A stretch of 63,353 nt of DNA from Bacteroidota bacterium (GTDB lineage: Bacteria; Bacteroidota; Ignavibacteria; Ignavibacteriales; Ignavibacteriaceae), in NCBI GenBank assembly GCA_022562275.1, contig JADFPP010000007.1:1-63353 (forward strand), written 5' to 3'. Positions 16,645 through 24,884 of the stretch are shown here, piece after piece. The position numbers and the translations under genes were made by a program. Numbering within the stretch: position 1 is the stretch's first letter; every line of letters begins with the position of its first letter. Under the pieces are notes generated by a model, which searched no databases, had not been told where the DNA came from, and saw nothing but the letters and a program-made list of their open reading frames with translations.

Positions 16645-16760
16645 TTCATCTTGAATCCGGCGGTCCGTAAGGACTCCGTCTTCCGGGACGAGCTGCCGGA
16701 CGAGAGATGCCGAAGGCATTCCTTCAGAATAATCCTGTGTTTCCCGGAGGGATCATGTTG
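16645..16760. repeat. GC-rich palindromic repeat mosaic
   Basis: This stretch stands out from the A+T-rich surroundings. It contains several short inverted pairs: gtcc-gtaa-ggac, ccggc...gccgg, atgcc-gaa-ggcat, and cccggaggg. The words match the kind of dispersed palindromic elements seen elsewhere in this window (see 26470, 33364 and 33421). No gene is encoded. Confidence 0.55.
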
Positions 16761-16812
16761 TGAGAACTAAGACAGAAAGCGGCAACCCCATAGGTGAAAC
16801 AGCCAAAAATAT

Positions 16813-17073
16813 TTACTTCAATCGTTTTTCCAATTCCGATTCAATCATACTGCAAGGAAGCATCATAGGTTTTTTTGTAATATCAATTTTCAATTCATTG
16901 TCACTAACAGAGTAATTTCCCTCAATGGAACCGACTGGTGTGGGTAATTTAAAATTCCCTTCGTTCTCATCACCTGTAAAACTTCCGCCCTCGTTTTCAA
17001 TTTTTGTTTTTACATTATTAATTATCTCAGCTGGACTTGAATTGATATTAAATTTGAAAGAACATTCAGCCAT
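16813..17073 (-). CDS. small conserved-looking protein of unknown function
   Basis: The 86-residue soluble protein begins MAECSFKFNINSSPAEIIN. It alternates beta-strands and helices with a central GSFTGDENEGNFKLP turn and a C-terminal basic helix ELEKRLK. The pattern resembles small SRPBCC-like or polyhydroxyalkanoic-system-type proteins, but I cannot assign it. The ATG at 17073 is chosen over one 30 bases upstream because AAAGGA sits eight bases before it. It lies downstream of the candidate small RNA on the same strand, so the RNA could be its leader. Confidence 0.55.
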   Translation of the reverse strand: MAECSFKFNINSSPAEIINNVKTKIENEGGSFTGDENEGNFKLPTPVGSIEGNYSVSDNELKIDITKKPMMLPCSMIESELEKRLK

Positions 17074-17182
17074 TATTGTATCCTTTATATTTTTTATTCG
17101 CATTTTTAATACTACAATATAGCAAGCTTTTAAATGATAGATGTTATATAAAACGGTTGATGTGATGTTATATTAGAAATGC

Positions 17183-17310
17183 AAAAAAAAGCCGAAGGGA
17201 GTGGTTATACCGAATTACCCGTATATTGGGGGAATACACGGGTTTAGAGGAAACTGCATTTCATAGGAGGCTAACATTTTCCAATTACTCAGCATACCTT
17301 CCCTTCGAAC
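17183..17310 (-). ncRNA. candidate structured small RNA with terminator-like 3' end
   Basis: Read on the minus strand, an 8-bp closing stem joins CGAAGGGA at the 5' end with TCCCTTCG at the 3' end, followed by GGC and at least eight T, as in a rho-independent terminator. Inside is a 10-bp hairpin (ACCCGTGTAT with ATATACGGGT, loop TCCCCCA) and a second hairpin (GTTTAG with CTAAC plus an inner GAAA/TTTC stem; in minus-strand order GTTAG ... CTAAAC) that exposes CCTCCT, the anti-Shine-Dalgarno word. A TATACT -10-like box lies 7-12 bases upstream of the 5' end. No long frame is present. It does not match tmRNA, SRP RNA or any riboswitch I recognise. A 6S-like RNA or an attenuating leader for the small gene downstream are alternatives. 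Confidence 0.5.
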
Positions 17311-17316
17311 ATTAAA

Positions 17317-17322
17317 AGTATA
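17317..17322 (-). promoter_or_regulatory. -10-like box TATACT before the candidate small RNA
   Basis: On the minus strand TATACT lies seven bases before the first base of the closing stem, the right spacing for a -10 element. No convincing -35 element was found. Confidence 0.35.
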
Positions 17323-17495
17323 ATTTAATCAATACATTAAGATAAATTATTAACTAAAGGAAATTAAATTAAATAGAGAATAATTTTTGTAGTAGACATT
17401 CTGATTTTCTTGTAGTCCTTCGTCCTACAAAGTATAATTACGTGAAAATCTGAAAATTAGGAATCACCTCTGCCCTTTTCAGTAGTAGTTTTTTT

Positions 17496-18728
17496 TTACT
17501 CATAACGTAAAGCTTCAATGGGATCAAGATTGGCTGCCTTGTATGCAGGATATGTTCCAAAGATAACACCAATCATAACACACATTGAAATACCGATGAG
17601 AACCCAATCAACCGGAACTGCGGTTTCAGCATTAAGAAAACCTCCGGCTAAATTTCCTATACCTATGCCCATAGCTATACCAATTATTCCTCCAAGGAAA
17701 CAGAGTGTAATTGCTTCCATTAAAAATTGCAAAAGTATATGCTTCTTTTGTGCACCGACGGCTTTTCGAATTCCAATCTCTCTTGTTCTTTCAGTTACGG
17801 AGACCAGCATAATATTCATAATGCCAACACCTGCGGCTAAAAGTGCTATAAGTGATACTGCTAATGCTCCAATTTTTATCGGACCGGTAATATCATTTAC
17901 CTGAGCCATCATAGTTTCATTACTGAAGATATAAAAATCATTATCTTCACCCGGCTCTACTTTTCTTATCGTTCTGAAGTGTCCTATTGCAGATTCAATC
18001 AAATCCTGATAATCACCTTTACTTTTTGCCATTACCGTAATGTTAACGCTTCGCCCGTACTTGCCATACATAGATTGCCATTTAGTAATTGGTATCATTA
18101 CAAAATCATCGTTGCTTTGCCCGAACATAGATGGTTGTTCATCAAGTACACCAATTACACGAAACGGTTTTCCATCAACTTTAACAGTTTGATTTACGGG
18201 ATTTAGATTTGGGAAGAGTTTTTCTACGATAGCAACTCCTAAAATACATACGTTAGAAGAGCGCTGAATATCAGGTTCCCTAAAGTCCCTTCCGTAGTCT
18301 ACATTCCAATCATTTGTACGCATAGCATCAGTAGTAACTCCGGCAACGTTTATGTTGGGATTGGTTTCCTTACTTCCAAACTTAATCATTTTACCAAACT
18401 TCCACTGTTCAGCGCCAACATATTTAGCATCTGTAAGTGCATCTCTCAATCTCATTGCTTCTAAAATGGTAATATCTTTTCTGTTTCTCCATCTTCTATC
18501 ACGCCCATGTCCCCTGCCTATTGTATTATCCCATTTCTGGATTTGAAAAGTATCCTTGCTAAGGACAGCTAACCCGCTATCAATACTTTTTTGCAGCATA
18601 GTAATGATAGTCATTATTACGATGATTGAAAAGATACCCACAACTACTCCTAACATCGTTAGTGCAGTTCTGAGTTTGTTAGCAACAATTGAGTTCAGTG
18701 CAACTTTTAATATTTGTATTATCTTCAT
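17496..18728 (-). CDS. MacB-type ABC transporter permease (second of two)
   Basis: The membrane protein has the MacB/LolCDE layout: a transmembrane helix at residues ~20-45, a large periplasmic MacB_PCD domain (~50-270), then the FtsX core with three helices (~285-400). The core carries SVTERTREIGIRKAVGA, the loop that contacts the ATPase. At 410 residues it is the length of permeases that lack a fused ATPase. Its ATG directly follows the stop of the preceding permease, so the two are translationally coupled and probably form a heterodimer. It is the last gene of the export operon. Downstream is a 6-bp hairpin (TTGTAG/CTACAA, 17410-17430) without a T run. Confidence 0.85.
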   Translation of the reverse strand: MKIIQILKVALNSIVANKLRTALTMLGVVVGIFSIIVIMTIITMLQKSIDSGLAVLSKDTFQIQKWDNTIGRGHGRDRRWRNRKDITILEAMRLRDALTDAKYVGAEQWKFGKMIKFGSKETNPNINVAGVTTDAMRTNDWNVDYGRDFREPDIQRSSNVCILGVAIVEKLFPNLNPVNQTVKVDGKPFRVIGVLDEQPSMFGQSNDDFVMIPITKWQSMYGKYGRSVNITVMAKSKGDYQDLIESAIGHFRTIRKVEPGEDNDFYIFSNETMMAQVNDITGPIKIGALAVSLIALLAAGVGIMNIMLVSVTERTREIGIRKAVGAQKKHILLQFLMEAITLCFLGGIIGIAMGIGIGNLAGGFLNAETAVPVDWVLIGISMCVMIGVIFGTYPAYKAANLDPIEALRYE

Positions 18729-19964
18729 TTACTCATACCTCAATGCATCAACAGGATCCATCTTAGCAGCCGTATAAGCCGGCGCAATTCCAGAGAGGAT
18801 TCCTGTCATTAATGATACTCCGATAGCAATTATAACCGCATCAACCTGTACAGAAGTTGGGATGAACTGATTAACCATCATACTTAGCAGCACCGCTAAT
18901 ATAAGCCCGATAAACCCGCCGGCAAGACAAATTGCTGATGCTTCCATTAAAAACTGCGCAAGAATTGTTCTGCGTTTAGCACCAATTGCTTTTCTTATTC
19001 CTATTTCTCTCGTTCTCTCTCTAACAGAAACGAACATGATGTTCATAATTCCAATTGCACCAACAAAAAGTGAGAGCCCTGTAATAAGTAGTCCGGCAAT
19101 TTGTATAACACCCACCACAGAATTGTAACTATCTACTAACGCATCTTGCTGGTTAACAGAAAAATCATTAGGTTCATCATATTTAAGCCCCCTTATTTTT
19201 CTCATTATTCCCTCCGCCTCAATTTTTGTATCCTCAACTAAAGCAGGGCTTTTAGCACGAACATCAATAGTTACAGTACTTCTATGCATTAATTTAAAAT
19301 TTTTAAAGATGGTTCCGATAGGTACATATACCCTGTTATCGGGATTCCAGGGACCTAGCATAAAACTTCCTTGCTCTACCAAAACACCAATTACTTTATA
19401 GTTTTTACTACCAACCTTAACAGTTTTATCAATTGCATCTCCACGTGGGAATAGTTCTGTAGCTATTTCACTGCCTAATATTACTACTTGCCTGGAAGAG
19501 TTACTTTCCACTTCACTATAAAATCTACCCTGGTCGAAAGTAAAGTTAGTAGTTTTAACATAATCAACATTTGAACCATGTAGAAAAACATTGTCAACTC
19601 TTCTATCTCCAAACTTTACTGTTTGTCTGGAACTAATGGAAGGAGCTACAGCTAAAGGAAGTTTTGCATTTCTTTTGAACTTCTCAAAATCTTCCATATC
19701 AATATTCCGGCGGTTTCTCATCTTCCACCATTCTACGTTTGAGAACCAGGCCCATTTACTAATGTATAGTACATCGGAGCCAAGAGCACTAATACCTTTC
19801 TGGAAAGAATTATCTATACCCTTAATCGCTGTGGACATAAGAACTACTACAGTAACACCTATAATAATTCCTAACATAGTTAGAGCCGAACGAATTTTAT
19901 TCGCCCTTATTGCCCTCAAGGCAATGAACATTCCTTCTTTCAATTCAAATAATATATTTCTCAT
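18729..19964 (-). CDS. MacB-type ABC transporter permease (first of two)
   Basis: It has the same layout as its neighbour: first helix at ~25-45, periplasmic domain (~50-275), and FtsX core with SVRERTREIGIRKAIGA near residue 325 and three helices. The two permeases are clear paralogues with diverged periplasmic parts. An AAGGATG site precedes the ATG. The likely role is mechanotransmission: ATP hydrolysis in the cytoplasm drives the periplasmic domain and pushes substrate through the adaptor and TolC. It is separated from the ATPase gene by a broken IVP cassette, so operon transcription must pass through that insertion. Confidence 0.85.
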   Translation of the reverse strand: MRNILFELKEGMFIALRAIRANKIRSALTMLGIIIGVTVVVLMSTAIKGIDNSFQKGISALGSDVLYISKWAWFSNVEWWKMRNRRNIDMEDFEKFKRNAKLPLAVAPSISSRQTVKFGDRRVDNVFLHGSNVDYVKTTNFTFDQGRFYSEVESNSSRQVVILGSEIATELFPRGDAIDKTVKVGSKNYKVIGVLVEQGSFMLGPWNPDNRVYVPIGTIFKNFKLMHRSTVTIDVRAKSPALVEDTKIEAEGIMRKIRGLKYDEPNDFSVNQQDALVDSYNSVVGVIQIAGLLITGLSLFVGAIGIMNIMFVSVRERTREIGIRKAIGAKRRTILAQFLMEASAICLAGGFIGLILAVLLSMMVNQFIPTSVQVDAVIIAIGVSLMTGILSGIAPAYTAAKMDPVDALRYE

Positions 19965-20038
19965 TGTTTATTTCATCCTTAACGATTATTGAGGATAAGA
20001 TATATAGGTATAAGGAATAGAGGGGAGATGACAACATT

Positions 20039-20070
20039 CATATACCATATACCGTATACCTTTATATCCT
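20039..20070. repeat. tandem ATATACC-type repeats at one side of the broken IVP gene
   Basis: CATATACC, ATATACC and GTATACC follow each other, then CTTTATATCC. The word CCGTATACCTTTAT recurs on the other side of the IVP gene in the same orientation. Confidence 0.6.
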
Positions 20071-20233
20071 TTCAATTTTACTTTTCACAAAGTTTATATA
20101 GCCATTTAATATTATTTTCGCTGATTCAATTAAGTTTTCACCTTCCTGCATCAACTCGCCCTTAATATAACCAAAATCATTGCAGCTTAACAGGTGGTCT
20201 TTTAATTCATATAATAAACCCCTGAAAATTCTA

Positions 20234-20255
20234 CCCGCCTGACCGGACGGGCAGG
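20234..20255. repeat. 22-nt imperfect palindrome inserted in the IVP gene (frame-shifting)
   Basis: It runs from CCCGCCTGACC to GGACGGGCAGG and pairs with its own reverse complement at 16 of 22 positions. Its removal joins ttta and taga to give QFYRIF in the host frame. Confidence 0.75.
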
Positions 20256-20295
20256 TAAAACTGAACACCTTCTTTATAATGATACCGTCCATATC

Positions 20296-20313
20296 CCTGC
20301 CTGCGCAGGCAGG
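20296..20313. repeat. 18-nt perfect palindrome inserted in the IVP gene (in frame)
   Basis: CCTGCCTGCGCAGGCAGG is a perfect palindrome. Removing it leaves gaa-gga-tat, which encodes the family consensus SEGYGR. Confidence 0.8.
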
Positions 20314-20590
20314 CTTCAGAAATATTCGCTGTAATACTAACAGATGCTTTTCTTATTTGAATATCTAAATTAAATTTTTCCTCTTTTGGTAACAAGGGTA
20401 TAATTTGCTTATAAAAGAATAATTTTACTTCCCGACATTTAATCCATGCTTTTAAAGAAGTAAAATCTTTATTCCCATGGTAAAATTCGCGTGGTTCATT
20501 TACTATAAAATTTTCCTGCATCGCATCTTTCGTAAAGGAATTATATTCCTCATTTAACATTTGTCCTTACATCCTCATAATATTATTTAC

Positions 20591-20640
20591 AATATAACCG
20601 TATACCTTTATCCCTTTATACCCTTATACCATATACCCTA
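20591..20640. repeat. tandem TATACC-type repeats at the other side of the broken IVP gene
   Basis: The array contains CCGTATACCTTTATCCC, TTTATACCC, TTATACC and ATATACCC in series. The first word repeats one seen on the opposite flank of the IVP gene. Confidence 0.6.
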
Positions 20641-20668
20641 AAAATTAATGAGACTTCCACTAAATCCT

Positions 20669-21388
20669 CTATTCCTCCGAAGAACCAAAATTCTGCATCT
20701 TCCCATTATTAACTATTTCATCACTCTCAATTAATCCATCTTTTAATCTAATAATTCTATTCGCATGTTCCGCAATATATTCTTCGTGAGTAACAATAAT
20801 AATTGTATTTCCTTTTTTGTGAATAACTTCAAAAAGCTGCATGATCTCCTCACCGGTTTTAGAATCAAGGTTTCCCGTTGGTTCATCAGCTAAAATGATT
20901 GAAGGATTTGATACAAGTGCACGTGCAATTGCTACCCTCTGACTTTGTCCGCCGGAGAGTTCACTGGGTTTATGATGTATTCTATCTCCAAGACCAACAT
21001 CAATAAGAGCTTGTTTTGCTTTCTCCCTCCTTACAGCGTATGGGAGACCAGCATATATCAAAGGCAATTCTACATTATGATGTGCATCGGAACGCGGAAG
21101 GAGATTAAATGTCTGGAAGACAAAACCAATCTCCTTGTTTCTAATTTTCGCCAGTTCATTATCGGTCATTGTGCTCACATTCTTTCCTGTAAAATCATAA
21201 ATTCCGGATGTCGGTGTATCCAAACAACCCAGCATATTCATAAGTGTAGATTTACCGGAACCTGACGGGCCCATAATAGCAACATATTCATTTTTATCTA
21301 TTCTAAGAGAAATATCTTTAAGAGCATGAACCTCTTCGGACCCAACCTGATAAACTTTAGATATGTGTTCAATATTAATAATATTCAT
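20669..21388 (-). CDS. MacB/LolD-type ABC transporter ATP-binding protein
   Basis: It powers the export complex. Walker A is GPSGSGKST, the Q-loop follows in [12 protein letters not shown], the signature is [15 protein letters not shown], Walker B is [13 protein letters not shown], and the H-loop is IIIVTHE. The length of about 239 residues is typical. The ATG is preferred; a GTG 12 bases upstream that touches the adaptor stop codon is also possible. Tight coupling to the adaptor gene and paralogous permeases downstream define a MacA-MacB-TolC-like system with separate ATPase and permeases. Confidence 0.92.
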   Translation of the reverse strand: MNIINIEHISKVYQVGSEEVHALKDISLRIDKNEYVAIMGPSGSGKSTLMNMLGCLDTPTSGIYDFTGKNVSTMTDNELAKIRNKEIGFVFQTFNLLPRSDAHHNVELPLIYAGLPYAVRREKAKQALIDVGLGDRIHHKPSELSGGQSQRVAIARALVSNPSIILADEPTGNLDSKTGEEIMQLFEVIHKKGNTIIIVTHEEYIAEHANRIIRLKDGLIESDEIVNNGKMQNFGSSEE

Positions 21389-21399
21389 TTGATATTCCA

Positions 21400-22698
21400 C
21401 TAATTTTTATTTCGTCTTGAAGTTTTATCTTTATCTTCAACCCTAACCTTAGAACCCTCTTCAAGCTCTCTTGAAATCGCTTTATAGCTGCCTGAAACAA
21501 CATCTTCCCCACCTTCTAAGCCCTCCTTGATTTCAAGGTAATTATCATCGCTTATACCGGCAGTTACTTCAACCATTTTTGTTGTACCTTCTTTTACTAT
21601 GAACACAACTTCTTTTGGTTTTTTTCTCTTTTCTTTTTTATTTTTCATTTTTTCTCTTTTCTCATCCTGATTTTCATTATCGCCGTTTTTCTCAAACTTT
21701 TTAAAATCTACTCTTGCAGTTACACTTTGAATGGGCACACTTATTACATCATACACTGTTTCAGTTTCTATATCGGCGTTGCAGGACATTCCCGGTCTTA
21801 GATTTTCTTCTAACTCGTTAAGTTTAATCTTAACTTCAAAGTTTACAACTTGATCCTGGCTGCCAACGCCTGTTGATTTAGCACTGTTTCCAATTTCAGT
21901 AACAATTCCTTTAAATTCACGATCTCTGAATGCATCTATTTTTATTATAGCGGTATCTCCAATGGAGACAGCAACAACATCATTTTCATCAACTTCCACA
22001 ACTGCTTCCATATTGTTCAAGTTTGCAACAGTCATAATATTTGTACCCTGGGTAAATCCGCTTCCAAGTACTCTCTCACTTAATTCAACATTTAATTGTG
22101 TAACTGTTCCTGTTAATGGTGAAAAAATTGTAGTTTTGTAAAGAGTCTCAAGTACTTCTCTTAATGATGCTTTACTTTGAAGTACATTTGCCTGAGCTTG
22201 TTCGTAGGAAGCTTCAGCACTTAAATAATTGCTTTCGGCGGTTTCTAATTCGGAATCACTTACTAAAGTTTTTTTGTGTAATTCCTTAACTCTCTTAAAT
22301 TCAAGCGTCAGTCTGTTCAGTTCGGCTTCTCTTATTTTTAAAGTTGCTTCTGAGGATTTTAGCGTTGCCTCCAACCTATCTTTTTGAGCTTGATATTGAT
22401 CACCTTTTATCCTAATCAATAAATCCCCTTTGTTAACATGATCTCCTTCTTTAACCGGCAATTCAATTATTTCGCCGGTTACTTCCGGAGTAATTAGCAC
22501 TTTAAATTCCGGGTCTATCGTTCCTGTTGCAGTTACAATTTGGGTAATATCTCTCTTTTCAACTTTCTCGGTCTGCACCAATATTATATCTTCTTTACCT
22601 CCTCCAACAATGGCGATAATGACAAAAATAATTAGCAGCAATCCAAGTCCACCGAAAATAAATAGTTTCTTCTTTGATTTTTTATTTGATTTAGCCAT
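21400..22698 (-). CDS. MacA/HlyD-family periplasmic adaptor
   Basis: It links the inner-membrane transporter to TolC. A lysine-rich N-terminus and one membrane helix (~11-30) are followed by a lipoyl half-motif ([20 protein letters not shown]), a coiled-coil hairpin (~105-185), the second lipoyl half ([19 protein letters not shown]), and beta-barrel and membrane-proximal domains. A long charged Lys/Glu stretch near residues 340-370 is unusual and may be a flexible insertion. At 432 residues it is normal length. AGGAGA precedes the ATG. Confidence 0.9.
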   Translation of the reverse strand: MAKSNKKSKKKLFIFGGLGLLLIIFVIIAIVGGGKEDIILVQTEKVEKRDITQIVTATGTIDPEFKVLITPEVTGEIIELPVKEGDHVNKGDLLIRIKGDQYQAQKDRLEATLKSSEATLKIREAELNRLTLEFKRVKELHKKTLVSDSELETAESNYLSAEASYEQAQANVLQSKASLREVLETLYKTTIFSPLTGTVTQLNVELSERVLGSGFTQGTNIMTVANLNNMEAVVEVDENDVVAVSIGDTAIIKIDAFRDREFKGIVTEIGNSAKSTGVGSQDQVVNFEVKIKLNELEENLRPGMSCNADIETETVYDVISVPIQSVTARVDFKKFEKNGDNENQDEKREKMKNKKEKRKKPKEVVFIVKEGTTKMVEVTAGISDDNYLEIKEGLEGGEDVVSGSYKAISRELEEGSKVRVEDKDKTSRRNKN

Positions 22699-22724
22699 CG
22701 GCTTATTCTCCTATTGATTAAAAA

Positions 22725-24074
22725 TTATTCATACTTTGAGTAATCTAAAATTCCAATGTAATATTTCAATTGTTCGCTTAAAACTATGTAAGCATATTGT
22801 GCATTTATTAAATTGGTTAAAGCTGTAGTATAATTAGAATTTGCAATAAGCACATCTAAAAGTTTCCCAGAGCCAAGCGAATATCTTTCCTGCTCTATTT
22901 TTAAATTTTCCTCCGCAAAAGCAACATTGCTTTCGCTAACTTTCAATCCTTTATGAGCAGCTTGAAGATCCAGAAATGTAGTTTGAAGCTGTCTTTTAAT
23001 ATCTCTCTCGAGATCACTCACTTCAATTTCCCTATTTTTCAAATCAACTGTTGCAAATTGAACACGGTTAGTAACCGACCATCCTTGAAAAATCGGGAAG
23101 TTAAGTGAAAGTCCCAAAGAAAGGGTTTTAGAATTATCTATATCTGAGATACTATTTCCACGCCACGTATAAAAACCGGTTGCTCTTAAACTCGGCCAGT
23201 GTCCGGATTGAGCAATTGTAACACCATTTTTTGCACTTTCAAGATTAAGCAGCGAGCTTTTATAATCAAGGCGGTTTTTCATTGCATCGCTAACATACTC
23301 TGTTATTTTATCGTACTCTTCTGATAAATCGGTATTAAGTGCGTTCATTTCTTCTTCTGAAATTTCATCAGCGAAGATGAACTCTTCTAAAACATCCAAA
23401 CCTAAATAAAACAGCAGATTATTTTTTGCAAGCTCTAGCTGGTTTATAGTTCTGATAAGATCAAGCTCAGCGTTACCGGTCGCTACTTCCTGCTGATAAA
23501 CATCTGCAAGAGTTGCTGCTCCAAGTTTATTTCTTTCTTTAATAATTTCGAGATTCCTTTCATTCCACTTAAGATTATCTACTTTTACTTTTAACAATTT
23601 CTGTGTATTAATTACATCATAATATAAACTTGTAGTTTGAAAGACGATATCTTGTTTCAATCTATCCAATGAATACTCTGCAGATTCAAGATCATTTTTA
23701 CTTTGTGATAGTGTTGCAATATTAGAGAGACCATTAAATAACGTCCAATTAGTACTAACATTCCATTGATAATTTCTCGATTGACTTGTGGTTGCAATAC
23801 TTGGAACCTGGATACCACCGATTATTATTGTACCAAACCCCCGAACATCAGAACGCGTCCAATCCCAATTACCTCCTACGCGTAATGTAGGAAGGAAGTT
23901 ACCATAAGATGCCTGTACATTCGATTCAAATCCTTTAAGACCGTTAAAACTTTTTTGAAGTGAAGAATTTTTGTGCAGTGCAATTTGAATCGCATCGTTT
24001 AAAGTTAACTCTTCCTGGCTATATCCTTTGAATGAGATTATTATAAATAACATAAAAACAAAAATTGTACGCAT
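22725..24074 (-). CDS. TolC-family outer-membrane efflux protein
   Basis: It forms the outer-membrane channel of the export system. A signal peptide (residues 1-20, SFKGYSQ) is followed by two OEP repeats of long helices with alternating strands: LTLNDAIQIALHKNSSLQKS, GAATLADVYQQEVATGNAELDLI, and in the second repeat LKIEQERYSLGSGKLLDVLIANSNYTTA. At 449 residues it is full length. AGGAGA lies before the ATG. It is the first gene of the operon; the adaptor follows after 26 bases. Confidence 0.92.
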   Translation of the reverse strand: MRTIFVFMLFIIISFKGYSQEELTLNDAIQIALHKNSSLQKSFNGLKGFESNVQASYGNFLPTLRVGGNWDWTRSDVRGFGTIIIGGIQVPSIATTSQSRNYQWNVSTNWTLFNGLSNIATLSQSKNDLESAEYSLDRLKQDIVFQTTSLYYDVINTQKLLKVKVDNLKWNERNLEIIKERNKLGAATLADVYQQEVATGNAELDLIRTINQLELAKNNLLFYLGLDVLEEFIFADEISEEEMNALNTDLSEEYDKITEYVSDAMKNRLDYKSSLLNLESAKNGVTIAQSGHWPSLRATGFYTWRGNSISDIDNSKTLSLGLSLNFPIFQGWSVTNRVQFATVDLKNREIEVSDLERDIKRQLQTTFLDLQAAHKGLKVSESNVAFAEENLKIEQERYSLGSGKLLDVLIANSNYTTALTNLINAQYAYIVLSEQLKYYIGILDYSKYE

Positions 24075-24421
24075 TATTATCTCCTGATTATTTTCTTTAA
24101 TTTGAAAATATTTTAAATACTGTATGAATAAAAAAAATTAAATTGATGTTTATTGACAAAATCACAACTAATAATGGTTTAAATTTAATTATAAATTTAT
24201 AACATGACTAAAAACTACCTTAAACAACTTTACAAACGGTTTGATATTTACATTAACGGTAATCCTGCTAAATAATATTTGACAGTATTTATGAATATTT
24301 TGGTATTGAAAGTTTGAATTTAAAAAACAGCATATAATTTTTCAGCATAAAATCGGTGCTTGCATTACTGTTAAGAATTAGTTTAAATTGCAAATAGAAT
24401 GAAAATAAAACCGAGGCAACC
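24075..24421. other. divergent intergenic region
   Basis: It separates the minus-strand export operon from a plus-strand gene, so promoters for both should lie here. The sequence is uniformly A+T-rich. I see no convincing palindrome, riboswitch or conserved promoter. Confidence 0.4.
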
Positions 24422-24865
24422 TTGAAACACACATATTTGAAACTAAAGATACTTATAATTGCAATAATTTCTCTTTCATTTGGGCTTTTACTGCCAAGTG
24501 CAACTTTATATTCGCAAAATTACTTAAGGATACATACTGAAATTGGCGGCAGCGGCGGAAGTGTTCAGCAAACAGATAACTCAGACAATACAGCAATATA
24601 TGTAGTCGGTGGTTTGATTGTAGCTGGTGTTATTGCTTATATGGTTATAACCAAGAATAAAAAGAAAAATAAAGAAGAAGCCGATACTTCATCTGTATTA
24701 AATAATTTTAACGCGCCTAATTTTGCTTCTGAGTTTAATGATTTTGAACATGAATTAGCAAAAGCAAAAGATAATTTCCCCGTTGATTTTGTGATTGGAA
24801 TCAGGAATAATAAGGCATTTATATCTGATAAAACATATTTGATGGGTGTATCGATCAGGTTTTAA
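24422..24865 (+). CDS. secreted or membrane protein of unknown function
   Basis: A signal peptide (hydrophobic residues ~9-28, ending LYSQ) is followed by a Gly/Ser-rich linker (GGSGGS), a second hydrophobic segment (~56-77, AIYVVGGLIVAGVIAYMVI) and a highly basic KNKKKNK stretch. The last strand MGVSIRF looks like an outer-membrane-type end. No family is recognised. The start is TTG, placed five bases after GAGG; no in-frame ATG precedes the signal peptide. Confidence 0.5.
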   Translation: MKHTYLKLKILIIAIISLSFGLLLPSATLYSQNYLRIHTEIGGSGGSVQQTDNSDNTAIYVVGGLIVAGVIAYMVITKNKKKNKEEADTSSVLNNFNAPNFASEFNDFEHELAKAKDNFPVDFVIGIRNNKAFISDKTYLMGVSIRF

Positions 24866-24884
24866 TTTTAAAGAAACTTTTAGC

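Larger units (their letters stand above)
20062..20560 (-). pseudogene. second four-helix-bundle (IVP-family) gene, broken by two palindrome insertions
   Basis: The first part reads DFTSLKAWIKCREVKLFFYK and IRKASVSITANISEA; a second frame continues RIFRGLLYELKDHLL and ends in a helix with NFVKSKIERI. An 18-nt palindrome splits the expected SEGYGR, adding six residues in frame. A 22-nt palindrome splits the expected QFYRIFRG and shifts the frame. Taking both out restores a continuous ~150-residue IVP-family protein with the consensus NISEGYGR, as in the intact copy at 11966. The N-terminal ATG lies in an A+T-rich leader. The cassette sits inside the export operon between ATPase and permeases. 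Confidence 0.85.

Noticed and set aside
16740-16800. Riboswitch-like words (gcggcaacccc, ataggtgaaacagcc) before the small minus-strand gene
   Set aside because: They are on the wrong side of the gene to act as its leader and do not match a riboswitch core; they belong to a repeat mosaic.
20000-20680. Inverted aaggaatagagg / cctctattcct as cassette ends
   Set aside because: The right copy lies in the last codons of the ATPase gene and similar decamers occur elsewhere in A+T-rich DNA; chance is sufficient.
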